Assembly: GCA_020854255.1 (NCBI GenBank)
Contig: JADZFV010000311.1
Coordinates: forward strand, 1-40,951
Reading direction: 5' to 3'
Source of the DNA: Candidatus Melainabacteria bacterium
Lineage (GTDB): Bacteria > Cyanobacteriota > Vampirovibrionia > Obscuribacterales > Obscuribacteraceae
DNA length: 40,951 bases
Of this stretch, positions 25,621-34,100 are shown piece after piece; within the stretch, counting starts at the first letter, position 1, and each line of letters starts with the position of its first letter. The translations under genes and the position numbers were made by a program. The notes beneath the pieces were generated by a model. The model ran no database searches, had not been told where the DNA came from, and saw nothing but the letters and a program-made list of their open reading frames with translations.

Positions 25621-26466
25621 TCAATTGTTTTCCGCCAGGTCAACAGCCGGTCTGCCTTGCTGTTTGCGGTAAAGCATAAACCAGCGAAGATTGGTGGGCT
25701 CGGCACCGTCAAGAATATCCATCGCTTTTAATGTCGAGCCGGGATCAAATTTTCCAAGTCCGCCAGTGACACTGCGCAGTGCATTCACATAATTTCTTTG
25801 GGCTTCATTTACTTGTTGATCGATGTTCTGGTTGAGTGGAATAGTCTGTTTATCGATGCCCAGTCTCTTGCTGAATTCGATAATGGGATTGCCGGCAGGG
25901 TCTGTGGATACTACAACATGCGGCCTGTCGCTGGTCAAATTGGTGATTCCGTACGAGCCGTCGTCTTTCATTTTGGCGATCACTCTTTCTCGATAGTCTT
26001 TGGGCATGCCCATGAGGTTGGCCATCTCTACGCGCAAGTCGAGTCTGGCTTGTTCATCGCCACGCAATGCCTGAAGGGCCGTATCTTCAAGCCTGGCGGC
26101 GTCTCTCTCCGGATGCGCATAACGCTCGGAAGGGTAACTAGGAGCTATTTTCGTGTCGCTGACTGAAACTCTCTGCAAAGGTGGAGTTTTTTCCTTTGCT
26201 TCAGCGACACAGGATTTGTCGTTGTCCGGTTTTCCGTCTTTTCTGAGCAGATGCGCGCCCGAATTATCGAAGCTCAGGACGAAATTCGGTATTGAAGGGT
26301 CGTCAGGCTGGATTTCATGTCGGCGATTGAGTTCTTTATAAACATCAATCTGCTGTTTCCTGCTCATGCCGTCGAAAACGCACTCTACACTCACACCGGT
26401 GTTATACGCAGTAATGATTCGATCGGCGTCTTTGGCAACTGATTGTTCTGGATTGGAAGCGGCCAT
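25621..26466 (-). CDS. Hypothetical protein, 281 residues
   Basis: I start at ATG 26466 because TTGGAGGGCAT gives a ribosome-binding site; the frame is open to 26589 but that would run into the upstream gene's stop. The protein is hydrophilic, with Lys, Asp and Arg throughout. Recognisable stretches are AKDADRIITAYNTGVSVECV, YPSERYAHPERDAARLEDTA, NLMGMPKDYRERVIAKMKDDG and FSKRLGIDKQTIPLNQNID, mostly helical. No signal peptide or membrane span. It follows the pseudo-calpain gene by 89 bases on the same strand, so it may be in the same transcript. No family recognised. Confidence 0.7.
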   Translation of the reverse strand: MAASNPEQSVAKDADRIITAYNTGVSVECVFDGMSRKQQIDVYKELNRRHEIQPDDPSIPNFVLSFDNSGAHLLRKDGKPDNDKSCVAEAKEKTPPLQRVSVSDTKIAPSYPSERYAHPERDAARLEDTALQALRGDEQARLDLRVEMANLMGMPKDYRERVIAKMKDDGSYGITNLTSDRPHVVVSTDPAGNPIIEFSKRLGIDKQTIPLNQNIDQQVNEAQRNYVNALRSVTGGLGKFDPGSTLKAMDILDGAEPTNLRWFMLYRKQQGRPAVDLAENN

Positions 26467-26555
26467 ATGCCCTCCAAAAGGAGAGATGGATGTAGTAAAA
26501 GGCTTGGGGACCTTCAACCTACAGCAGATTCGTGGCAAATTTGTGGAATCTCGAG

Positions 26556-28748
26556 CTATTTTTGAAACATATCGTCCGAGGGTAGCCAATCTTCAACGTA
26601 GATTTTATCGAATGCTGTTGAAAAGGCACTGAGAGACAAAGTTGCAGACCCGTCAGGATTGCAATTAGAATGATTTTTAGAAATTTCGCTGAACTGGTCG
26701 CCAGCGTTGTCCCTTACCGGGTCGTTGACTATGACACGGCCATTGCGGTGGTCGAAATTGACTATACCGCAAACCGGACTCCTCGAAATGATGCGCGATC
26801 CGGCCACCCTGGGGCTGTTATGCAGACCGACGGCGATCATGAGGCGGCGCTGCCTGAATGCATCTTTCATCGAGTTGCCCAGGCTCGACAGAGGGACATC
26901 TTTCACTTCCATCCAGCGACCGCTTTGTCCGTTCAAGAGATGGGAAATTCGCTCCACAGATTGCAGGTGATCGAGATCTGTCTTGCCATCATAACCGGCT
27001 TCGTATTGTCGATAGGCGCTTTCTATGACCGCCATCCAGAAGCCGAATTTACTGCCGTGAAGGTATTCGGCAAGACAACTGCTTGTCGGAGGATTGACTG
27101 TGATTGGCTTTTGTGGCTGGCCTGGGAAGGTAACTTTATACTTTCCGTCTTTGGTTTCGCTGATCATGCGAGCGACGATGTGTGGGCATTGAACAACCAT
27201 TGATTCGAAAATAGCCATGAAATTGCCCATGGAATGGTCGGCCTTGTAATGCTTTATCGCTTGCGGCAGGATACTCTCCAGCGGATTGGACGGATCTACA
27301 TAAAGAGTGCGCGTAGAAGTTGCGCCTTGCTGCCAACATTCATCGGTTCCCCAACCGGCAATTTTTATCTGCCCGCGAATTTCTCTCTTGTAGCCATCTT
27401 TGTAGTGCTGTACAAGATCGCTTCTGGTCAGGTTGCTTGCTTTTGATGCATACCCACTATTGTTCGCGTCATAGGCGCGTTTCAGTTCTTCGTGCAGGGT
27501 TTGCAAAATGGTTCTATAAACTGAATCACGTTCATGCTTTTTATCGTATGCCATGCGCACTTGATGTATGGTCACAGCACCTTCTGCGGATGTGTTCAAT
27601 TCATCAAAAAGCGTTTTAACTGCTGTCACTGCATGCGGTGGTGCACTGCAGCGCGATTCTTGTTCGCTTGCCGTCATATCATCAAAGGCAAGAATGTCAT
27701 CTATGGTGATGCCATTTCCCTGCCGGCACAGTGCGTGCCGGCGTGTCGCACTGATTGCGTCAAAGTGCGACTGCAGCATGGAAATCAGCTGCACGGCATC
27801 TGATTCTTGCCAGATTTGTCGTGCTGCCAGATCGAGCTCTTCTTTGCTCAAACTCGAATCCTGATTCTTGTCGATGCTCCGGAAAATAGCAAACAGCGTG
27901 CGCTTTAAATTGAAGCCAATGGTGAAAGGGGTCCACACGACAATACGTCCGGTAAGCGTGCATGTTTGAATGACACCGGCTTTGCTTATGCATTGATATG
28001 TTCCGTCAGGAATTACAACCATGGACATATCGCATGTTTGTCCGTCAGTCGACTGCCAGGTAGAGATATTTTTGTGATCCGGATGCGTGATGCGCACCCA
28101 TTCCATACCGTCTCTGTCTTTCACGCGAACAAGCATTTCTGTCTCATCGTATTCGAATTCGGCGGTGCTTCTGTCTGGATACCGAATGCGGTGCGGCTTG
28201 ATATTCCATCGTCCGTACGATATGACAGCGCCTGAATCGTCGACAAATTGTTTATCTGAAGATGCGGCCGAAAGGTTCTCTGCTGCTAATGACCCCACTG
28301 TCTTGAGTGCAATTGTCGGAGTTTCGACTGAGAAGGCTGCGTCTACCAGACTGGAAATAAATGGAGGTAAGTTTGGCACTGTCGCGGCCGGTGTTTCAGC
28401 AATCGCAGTTTGGGCGACAGGTGAAACCGGATTAGCTGTAAAGACTGAAGAAACAGGTGCGACCGAAGCAGTTGGTGCAATTGGAGTGGCTGGTGGAGCT
28501 TGAGCTGCTGGCTTTACGGAAGCAGAAGGTGCAAGCGGTGCCAGAGGTGAAAGCGGTGCCAGTGGAGCAACCGGACTTGCTGCCAAATTAGAGCTCGTGG
28601 GGGCCGCGTTGTTGGTGCTTCCAGCTGTGAATTCATAGTTGAGTGTTGATTCGAATACCGGTTGAAAAAACTCGTAAGCGAGTTCTCCTGCTGCCAATTG
28701 TTTGTTGTCTTTTTTGTCCGGGGAAGACGCCTGGGCTGATTGATTCAT
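26556..28748 (-). CDS. EF-hand protein with inactive calpain-like domain
   Basis: The 730-residue product has an Ala/Pro-rich low-complexity region (about 55-125), a beta-rich RHS-like stretch (about 172-275, YPDRSTAEFEYDETEMLVRV), and a canonical EF-hand loop at 293-304 (D293, N295, D297, S299, S301, E304), predicted to bind calcium. The C-terminal part (about 485-690) follows the calpain catalytic domain: HSMGNFMAIFESM, then CPHIVARMI, YKVTFPG, FGFWMAVIESAYRQYEAG and GRVIVNDPVRDN. Calpains have Cys in the MGDCWF motif; here the position is Phe510. The catalytic His aligns with about Pro658 and the Asn with Asp676. It should therefore be a non-catalytic pseudo-protease. No signal peptide is evident. 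Fold assignment is by motif order and is moderately sure. Confidence 0.78.
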   Translation of the reverse strand: MNQSAQASSPDKKDNKQLAAGELAYEFFQPVFESTLNYEFTAGSTNNAAPTSSNLAASPVAPLAPLSPLAPLAPSASVKPAAQAPPATPIAPTASVAPVSSVFTANPVSPVAQTAIAETPAATVPNLPPFISSLVDAAFSVETPTIALKTVGSLAAENLSAASSDKQFVDDSGAVISYGRWNIKPHRIRYPDRSTAEFEYDETEMLVRVKDRDGMEWVRITHPDHKNISTWQSTDGQTCDMSMVVIPDGTYQCISKAGVIQTCTLTGRIVVWTPFTIGFNLKRTLFAIFRSIDKNQDSSLSKEELDLAARQIWQESDAVQLISMLQSHFDAISATRRHALCRQGNGITIDDILAFDDMTASEQESRCSAPPHAVTAVKTLFDELNTSAEGAVTIHQVRMAYDKKHERDSVYRTILQTLHEELKRAYDANNSGYASKASNLTRSDLVQHYKDGYKREIRGQIKIAGWGTDECWQQGATSTRTLYVDPSNPLESILPQAIKHYKADHSMGNFMAIFESMVVQCPHIVARMISETKDGKYKVTFPGQPQKPITVNPPTSSCLAEYLHGSKFGFWMAVIESAYRQYEAGYDGKTDLDHLQSVERISHLLNGQSGRWMEVKDVPLSSLGNSMKDAFRQRRLMIAVGLHNSPRVAGSRIISRSPVCGIVNFDHRNGRVIVNDPVRDNAGDQFSEISKNHSNCNPDGSATLSLSAFSTAFDKIYVEDWLPSDDMFQK

Positions 28749-28943
28749 GGCGGTATGATCCGTCGCCGATGGCTGGTACCACCGGGAAAATTAGGTGTTG
28801 AAGGGACGAAGAGTTAGCCTTTACAACGTATCATGACTAATCTGCAAATTAGCAGTTCTTAACACCGTGCTAATGATCGCAAAGCGTGGTGAATCTGGCA
28901 TTGTGTGAAGCTACTTTAAAGACTGGTACCAATTTCATCGCGC

Positions 28944-28979
28944 AAAAAAGCATCGCCGCATCCATATATAGGAGGCGAT
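28944..28979 (-). terminator. Intrinsic terminator of the GH73-like gene
   Basis: On the minus strand, ATCGCC (28979-28974) pairs with GGCGAT (28957-28952), with an additional inner TCC/GGA pairing, and six T follow (plus-strand A6 at 28944-28949). It starts 29 bases after the stop at 29008. This is the best intrinsic terminator in the window. Confidence 0.65.
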
Positions 28980-29007
28980 CTGTACGAAGCGAATCTGCAG
29001 GAATCGA

Positions 29008-30282
29008 TTACGCGATCTGGGTGTCGCCGTTTTGTTTCTTGAAGTTTTCTACAACGCCTTTGACGGTGGCGACATACTGGCGCTCGTTGTTGCCGTCGCT
29101 GGACGGAGCGTAGACGCTGATGACTTGAGACATGGTTTCCAGTCCGCGTTTTTGAACATAACTTTCGTCGATCAGCCGAGCCCAGTCACGTGCGCCTTCC
29201 GCCCAGGTGTCGTACTTCCTGAAAGTACCATCTGATTGGTGTGATTCCGGAGAGGTTCCCTTAATGTTGCCCAGGCTGTGATTGGCGACTGCTCGGCCGA
29301 ATTTGCCGCAAGTCGATTCCTGAAGGAAAAAGCCTACAGCCACGGCCGGGTCTATGCCTCGATCGGTGCATGCATCGTACAGTGCTTGAGAAAATCCTTG
29401 TTCTTTGGCTGCCGGGGAGCCCATCTTGGTCAGGAATTCCTGGATTTGATCGACTGTGCAGGACGGCGGTCCTTTAATGTTCAGGTCACCGGCTACCGGC
29501 GCAGGGATTGCCGAACGATCGATTGGTCCGCCGGTATTATCGAGGCTGCCGTCGCGGTAACCGCCTGACGGAGCCGAACCGATATTGCTGTTGCCGATGC
29601 GTTGTGGTGCTCCGCCGCCGCCACCACCGCCGCCGCCACCGCCACCAGGGTTGGCAATTTGCTGCGGCATTTCTTGCGGTTGGGCTACTTGCTGCGGTTG
29701 GATTTGCGGCATTTCGACGCGCTGTTGCGGTTGAGCGGGCCTTGGTGCATCTACGTCAGCTGTCTGAGCATAATGTAGCCCTGCCTTGAGAAAATTCGGA
29801 ATATTAGTTTCGCCAGGATGAGCGGCCATCCAGTTGTCTATTCTCGCTTGCGCCAGCAGCACCTCGTATTGCTGCGCTTGCTTCTTCGAGGCAGCCGCGC
29901 CTTCGGAGTTTTCAACTTGAATGGTCACCGACCCGTCTGGAGAAGGCGTCGTTTTGGCGGGATTTTTAACCAGTTTGCCGTCGTTGCCCAGAATGTAGTC
30001 CGGAACCTGTCCGCTGGCAGCAGTTACGAAATTGACCTGCTTGTCGCTCTTGGTCAGATCCATGATCTGCGCCCAGGCTGCCGCATCGATGCCTTTCGGA
30101 GGCTGAGGCGCATCCATTGGCGGAATGTAGAGAGAAGTGCCCGGATTATCTACCACAGTGCCTTTAGGAATTTCGGTTCGCTGGAAATCAGCCTGAAAAG
30201 CAGCCGTGGCTGACGCTGCAGCCAACGAATCGCTGGCCGTAACAGAACTGATTGATGCGTCGAAATTCGCGTTAGCGACCAC
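29008..30282 (-). CDS. Putative glucosaminidase-like (GH73/FlgJ-type) muralytic protein
   Basis: This 424-residue protein starts at GTG 30282 behind GAGGAAC. Residues 1-170 are Ala/Asp/Pro-rich with no signal peptide. Residues of about 175-240 are Gln/Pro-rich (QPQQRVEMPQIQPQQVAQP) and end in a run of 12 Gly encoded by GGC/GGT triplets. The C-terminal domain (about 280-415) resembles the mannosyl-glycoprotein endo-beta-N-acetylglucosaminidase fold: GIDPAVAVGFFLQESTCGKFG with the likely catalytic Glu, then HSLGNIKGT, RKYDTWAEGARDWARLI, and MSQVISVYAPSSDGNNE. Such enzymes cut the glycan chain of peptidoglycan. The lack of a signal peptide would need an unusual export route. Domain call is good; activity is not proven. 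Confidence 0.82.
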   Translation of the reverse strand: MVANANFDASISSVTASDSLAAASATAAFQADFQRTEIPKGTVVDNPGTSLYIPPMDAPQPPKGIDAAAWAQIMDLTKSDKQVNFVTAASGQVPDYILGNDGKLVKNPAKTTPSPDGSVTIQVENSEGAAASKKQAQQYEVLLAQARIDNWMAAHPGETNIPNFLKAGLHYAQTADVDAPRPAQPQQRVEMPQIQPQQVAQPQEMPQQIANPGGGGGGGGGGGGAPQRIGNSNIGSAPSGGYRDGSLDNTGGPIDRSAIPAPVAGDLNIKGPPSCTVDQIQEFLTKMGSPAAKEQGFSQALYDACTDRGIDPAVAVGFFLQESTCGKFGRAVANHSLGNIKGTSPESHQSDGTFRKYDTWAEGARDWARLIDESYVQKRGLETMSQVISVYAPSSDGNNERQYVATVKGVVENFKKQNGDTQIA

Positions 30283-30455
30283 TACAAGTTCCTCGTAGGT
30301 GCTTGCCTGCGTTGCTTTTCATATGGGTAGCTTTAAGGGGCTATTTGGCCAAAGTGTATAGGTTGTATTCGACAGTGTCCATGGGAGAAATACCATGGGC
30401 TGAGCCTTTCAGCGTTTGGACCTGAAATTCTCTGTGGATCTTGGCTACGGGAGTT

Positions 30456-31037
30456 TTAACTCACACTCCAGACTTCATGTTTGTGTGGTCGCCTGACGTG
30501 CTTGAGCTGGCAATTGTCGATTTCGCCATGAGGAAGCTCGAGGTGGCGGGCGATGCGGTGCCAAACGCCGCCGTGCGCGACAATCAAGACTGGACCGGCG
30601 TGAGCCAGGGCGGCCGCCAGTCCTTTCACCACCCGATTGGCAAACTCGTCATTGCTCTCTCCACCGGGCGGATTGCCGATTCTGAAATCGAGCTCGTGCC
30701 AGGAGCGCCGCTCCCATTCGCCCAGGTGCCATTCTCTGAGTTCTTCGATCTCAATAACTGGCGCTCTAATGACCTCATTAATGATATCGGCAGTCTGACG
30801 AGCTCTGATCATAGGGCTGACACAGATTGTTTTGACAGAGCGAAAGTACTCGATTGCCACACTTTCTGCAAGCGCTCGTGCCTGAGCCAATCCTGTGGCA
30901 TTCAATTCGATGTCCCAGCCGGCTCCAGCGGCAAGCTCAGCCAGATTGGCGTCTGTTTGCCCATGCCTGACGAAGAAAAATTTCTCTTCTTGCAGCTCCC
31001 GAGCTGCGGGCTCTTGCTTTTCTGCTTGCTGTGACAT
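30456..31037 (-). CDS. Histidine phosphatase family protein
   Basis: The 193-residue product is a phosphoglycerate mutase-like (histidine phosphatase) enzyme. The phosphohistidine motif is FFVRHGQTDAN, with R24, H25 and G26. The second catalytic part, VLIVAHGGVWHRIA with H155, and the acidic residue in LREWHLGEWERRSW complete the set. ARQTADIINEV is the conserved second arginine region. The substrate may be a small phosphate ester such as a sugar phosphate or alpha-ribazole phosphate; it cannot be chosen here. ATG 31037 is preceded by CGGAGACGATTC, a good ribosome-binding site. The upstream region faces the S53 protease gene divergently. Confidence 0.9.
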   Translation of the reverse strand: MSQQAEKQEPAARELQEEKFFFVRHGQTDANLAELAAGAGWDIELNATGLAQARALAESVAIEYFRSVKTICVSPMIRARQTADIINEVIRAPVIEIEELREWHLGEWERRSWHELDFRIGNPPGGESNDEFANRVVKGLAAALAHAGPVLIVAHGGVWHRIARHLELPHGEIDNCQLKHVRRPHKHEVWSVS

Positions 31038-31265
31038 GAATCGTCTCCGCTACGGTCCGTAAAAGCGTACCAGAAAAGCGTAAAACGCCCGACAGTCGAA
31101 TGCCGAACATTTGCTTTCCGAAATCTTTCAGCAAGCGTAATTCTCCCAATGACATTTAGGTGCTTTCAGCCTATGCTGCAGTCGATGGCTCCCGAAAAAC
31201 CCTCCATGCAGCCCCTGCGCGAGTAAGGGGTCTTTCTTGCAACTTCAATTTAATGAGGCAACTGA

Positions 31266-33788
31266 ATGGGCGGACAAGATTCCGTAGTCGGTCGTAATCA
31301 GCCAAATCTATTTGAATTGGAGGGTGCTTCACAGGAAGCTCAAGCTGCCGAAGCGCGCAACAACCTGGTGCAAGCGGCCGGACTGGCGGAGAATCTCTCC
31401 GCAGCAAGCATCTCAGCTGCTCCCGATTCCAAAATTTCTCGCTACATGCAAGTAACAGCCGAAGGCGCCAGGAATTTACCGGCTGGAATGTGGCACGCGG
31501 TCGTCACAAATGTGACTCATCCGGTCGAGACTTTCAAAATGGTGGCAAGCTCTGCCGCACTGGGAGCGGTGCTCAAGACTGGACTGCCTGAGAAAGGTCC
31601 TGCCGGAATGATCGCCGGTACATTAATAGGCGGCTACTTTCTTGTTAGATCGGCTGAGCCGATTGCAGAAGCATACGGCAAAGCGGGCGGCGCAAAAACG
31701 ATGGACGATCTGCACGCAGCAGCAAGACAGCTCGGAGATGCTGGTGGTGAATTCATCATCAATACGGGAATTGCAGTTGGCGGCTACAGATTGGGTGCCG
31801 GCGCCACCAAAAGAGTGTTGGCAGGCGAAAGGTTCGATGGATTTGCGGAAGCAAAACATAATTTCTGGACGAAAGTAGATGCAAAAATCAGCGCAAAATG
31901 GAACGCCTGGAAAGGCAGCGTACCAGTGGTTGGTGAAAGTCTGCCGACTGCAAAAACTGTCGGGTTGGAGCCCAGAGTAAGCATCGTCGGTGATCGTTCG
32001 CAATTGCTGTTTACCGAACGCACACCTCCTAAAGGAACGCTTTTGGGCGATGTAGATCCGACTCAATCTATAAGCGTGACAGTGATGGCCAAAACTAAGG
32101 GCTCATCCTTCTTGATGGACAGGCATATCAATCGTATTTCGCGCGGAGCTGGGCCATTAACCGATGCGCAAATCGAAGCGAAGTTTGGCGCCGAGCCGGC
32201 ATCGGTCGAAGCTATCACCAAACTGGCCAGCCAGCACGGTCTCAAAGTCACTGAGCAAAACATGGCGACCGGTCGCATGGTACTGAGCGGCGATGCAGCG
32301 GCGATGGAAAATGCTTTCGGCACCAAACTGCAGCACATTGAGCATGAAAGCGGTATCAAGTTCCGCGGCAGAACGGGAACGCTTTCAGTAGCAAACGAGT
32401 ACGCCCCGCACATTCAGAGTGTGCTCGGATTGGATAACCGCCCGCAATTCCACACTAATTATGTACGCCTGCATCCGATAGGCGAACAGACTGCGCCGAC
32501 AACAGCAACGAGACCCGGGACGGGGACGGCGACAGGTCACGGATTTATTCCCCATGAAGTTCTGGCAATGGGTAAAGAGACCGCCCCGGTATCACGCGCG
32601 GTGACACCGCAAGAAATCATGAAAGCTTATAATGCTCCTGTCGATATAACAGGCAAGGACATGACGACTGGATTCCTTTCTCTTGGTGGCACGTTGCCGA
32701 AGGGTTGGGAAGCTTATCTTGAATCGAAAGGCATTGATCCCAAGACGGTCAAAATCGTAGCCACAAGCGATATTCCCGTCAAACCGGATCCGAAGGGTGC
32801 CAACGGTGAAAATGCGCTTGATCTGTTCATTCACAAAGAGCCGCTGCCGAATGCCACCACTGTCATGATCATGGCTGAAAACAACGATGCCGGCATGCCC
32901 ATAGGTATCTTGCGTGCGGCCTTTCCTAAGAATGGTGAAAAACAGGTTTCGCATTTCAGCATTAGCTGGGGCATGTCGGAAGAGCACTGGACCGCCCAGG
33001 CCTTGAAATCAACAGAAGATGCCGCAAGACGGGCAGGATTGAAAGGCACGACTGTTACTGTGGCTGCCGGAGACGATGGAGCCTGGGACGGATCGTCCAC
33101 CAGAAAGCAACAGGTCGATGTTCCTGCCGGTCTTGCCAATGTCACTGCTTCCGGTGGCACAAGACTCTGGTTGAATCCAGACGGCAGCTGGGCTAAAGAA
33201 GAAGTCTGGCGAGGCAACGGTGCCACAGGCGGTGGCAGATCCATGAAGACGCCCCGTCCTGAATATCAAAAAGGCCTGGAAATGCCTGCCAACCTGAACG
33301 GCTCGAAATTCGACGGCAGAGGTGTGCCTGATGTTTCCGCTGTTGCTGATCCAAGATCCGGTGTTCTCACCTATACCGATTTCGGTATTGATGCAATTGG
33401 CGGCACCAGTGCAGCCGCTCCGGAGCTGGCGGTTGCAGCTGCGATGATTTCAAAAGCCACTGGCAAGCCGACTGGCTTCTGGAATCCTGAGCTCTACCGA
33501 CTGGGCAAAACCAACCCCAGTGTCTTCCGCGATGTCACGGTAGGCAATAATACCGATGGCGGTATCAAAGGTTATCCTGCCACCAGAGGCTGGGATGCTA
33601 CAACCGGATGGGGTACGCCACACATTCAAAATTATATCGAGACAAGAAATAGCCTCTTCAATCAAACGCTGCGCGCTCGGACTTTCAGCGCAATGCGGCA
33701 AGATCTCGTCAACAATCACACCAGTGTTCCATACTGGGCCGTGCCATTCCAGAGTGGCGTAGTGACAACAAACGACTCCAATAAATAG
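31266..33788 (+). CDS. Sedolisin-family (S53) serine-carboxyl protease with N-terminal extension
   Basis: An 840-residue protease precursor. Residues 1-235 are an Ala-rich extension with two weakly hydrophobic stretches (FKMVASSAALGAVL and AGMIAGTLIGGYFLV) and no signal peptide. Residues of about 245-400 are the pro-kumamolisin activation domain (SVTVMAKTKGSSFLMDRHIN, AITKLASQHGLKV, MVLSGDAAAMENAFGTKL). The catalytic domain starts near 440. Its triad is complete: E515 and D519 in GENALDLF, and S715 in GGTSAAAPEL; D603 in VAAGDDGAW serves the oxyanion hole. The calcium site FRDVTVGNNT with GYPATRGWDATTGWG is intact. S53 enzymes work at acid pH, after self-removal of the prodomain. ATG 31266 follows GAGGCAACTGA. 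It probably acts outside the cytoplasm. Confidence 0.95.
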   Translation: MGGQDSVVGRNQPNLFELEGASQEAQAAEARNNLVQAAGLAENLSAASISAAPDSKISRYMQVTAEGARNLPAGMWHAVVTNVTHPVETFKMVASSAALGAVLKTGLPEKGPAGMIAGTLIGGYFLVRSAEPIAEAYGKAGGAKTMDDLHAAARQLGDAGGEFIINTGIAVGGYRLGAGATKRVLAGERFDGFAEAKHNFWTKVDAKISAKWNAWKGSVPVVGESLPTAKTVGLEPRVSIVGDRSQLLFTERTPPKGTLLGDVDPTQSISVTVMAKTKGSSFLMDRHINRISRGAGPLTDAQIEAKFGAEPASVEAITKLASQHGLKVTEQNMATGRMVLSGDAAAMENAFGTKLQHIEHESGIKFRGRTGTLSVANEYAPHIQSVLGLDNRPQFHTNYVRLHPIGEQTAPTTATRPGTGTATGHGFIPHEVLAMGKETAPVSRAVTPQEIMKAYNAPVDITGKDMTTGFLSLGGTLPKGWEAYLESKGIDPKTVKIVATSDIPVKPDPKGANGENALDLFIHKEPLPNATTVMIMAENNDAGMPIGILRAAFPKNGEKQVSHFSISWGMSEEHWTAQALKSTEDAARRAGLKGTTVTVAAGDDGAWDGSSTRKQQVDVPAGLANVTASGGTRLWLNPDGSWAKEEVWRGNGATGGGRSMKTPRPEYQKGLEMPANLNGSKFDGRGVPDVSAVADPRSGVLTYTDFGIDAIGGTSAAAPELAVAAAMISKATGKPTGFWNPELYRLGKTNPSVFRDVTVGNNTDGGIKGYPATRGWDATTGWGTPHIQNYIETRNSLFNQTLRARTFSAMRQDLVNNHTSVPYWAVPFQSGVVTTNDSNK

Positions 33789-33984
33789 GATCTGCAAACC
33801 GGTTGGGTGCTTTTCCGCTCACTTTAGCGGTGAAATAAACTGTGTGAGGAAGGTACAGTTAAGTTGAAAGCGATACCTGGGAAGTATTCTGGTGGTTGGT
33901 TCGCTTTGAGAACCCGGCACACCGAAGGTTTTAGTTTGAAATCGGCGTTAATCCGTTGCTTTGCTGACACATAGCCTTTCCATT

Positions 33985-34040
33985 CTGAAACATTCTTGAA
34001 ACAAACCTGAAACCACTCTGAAGCATCTTGGCGGTAAAGT
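33985..34040 (+). promoter_or_regulatory. Pho-box-like promoter with four 11-bp-spaced repeats
   Basis: Four heptamers repeat at exactly 11-base spacing: CTGAAAC (33985), TTGAAAC (33996), CTGAAAC (34007) and CTGAAGC (34018), separated by 4-base spacers ATTC, AAAC and CACT. Ten bases after the last one is a -10-like TAAAGT (34035-34040), and no -35 hexamer is evident. Seven-base direct repeats with 4-base spacers ending about 10 bases before -10 is the layout of PhoB-activated Pho-box promoters, where the activator replaces -35 contacts. A PhoB-family regulator gene lies 2.2 kb downstream. The repeat unit differs from the E. coli CTGTCAT box. The gene served is at 34101. The rest of the 312-base gap holds a short hairpin at 33815-33830. 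Confidence 0.6.
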
Positions 34041-34100
34041 GGGCAGCATCGTCAGCATTGACGAAACCCCCCTTTACTAAACAGCGCCGAGGCAATCACC

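Noticed and set aside
28773-28931. Direct repeat CTGGTACCA at 28773 and 28923
   Set aside because: Two copies of a 9-base sequence 150 bases apart can occur by chance, and neither is placed at a promoter.
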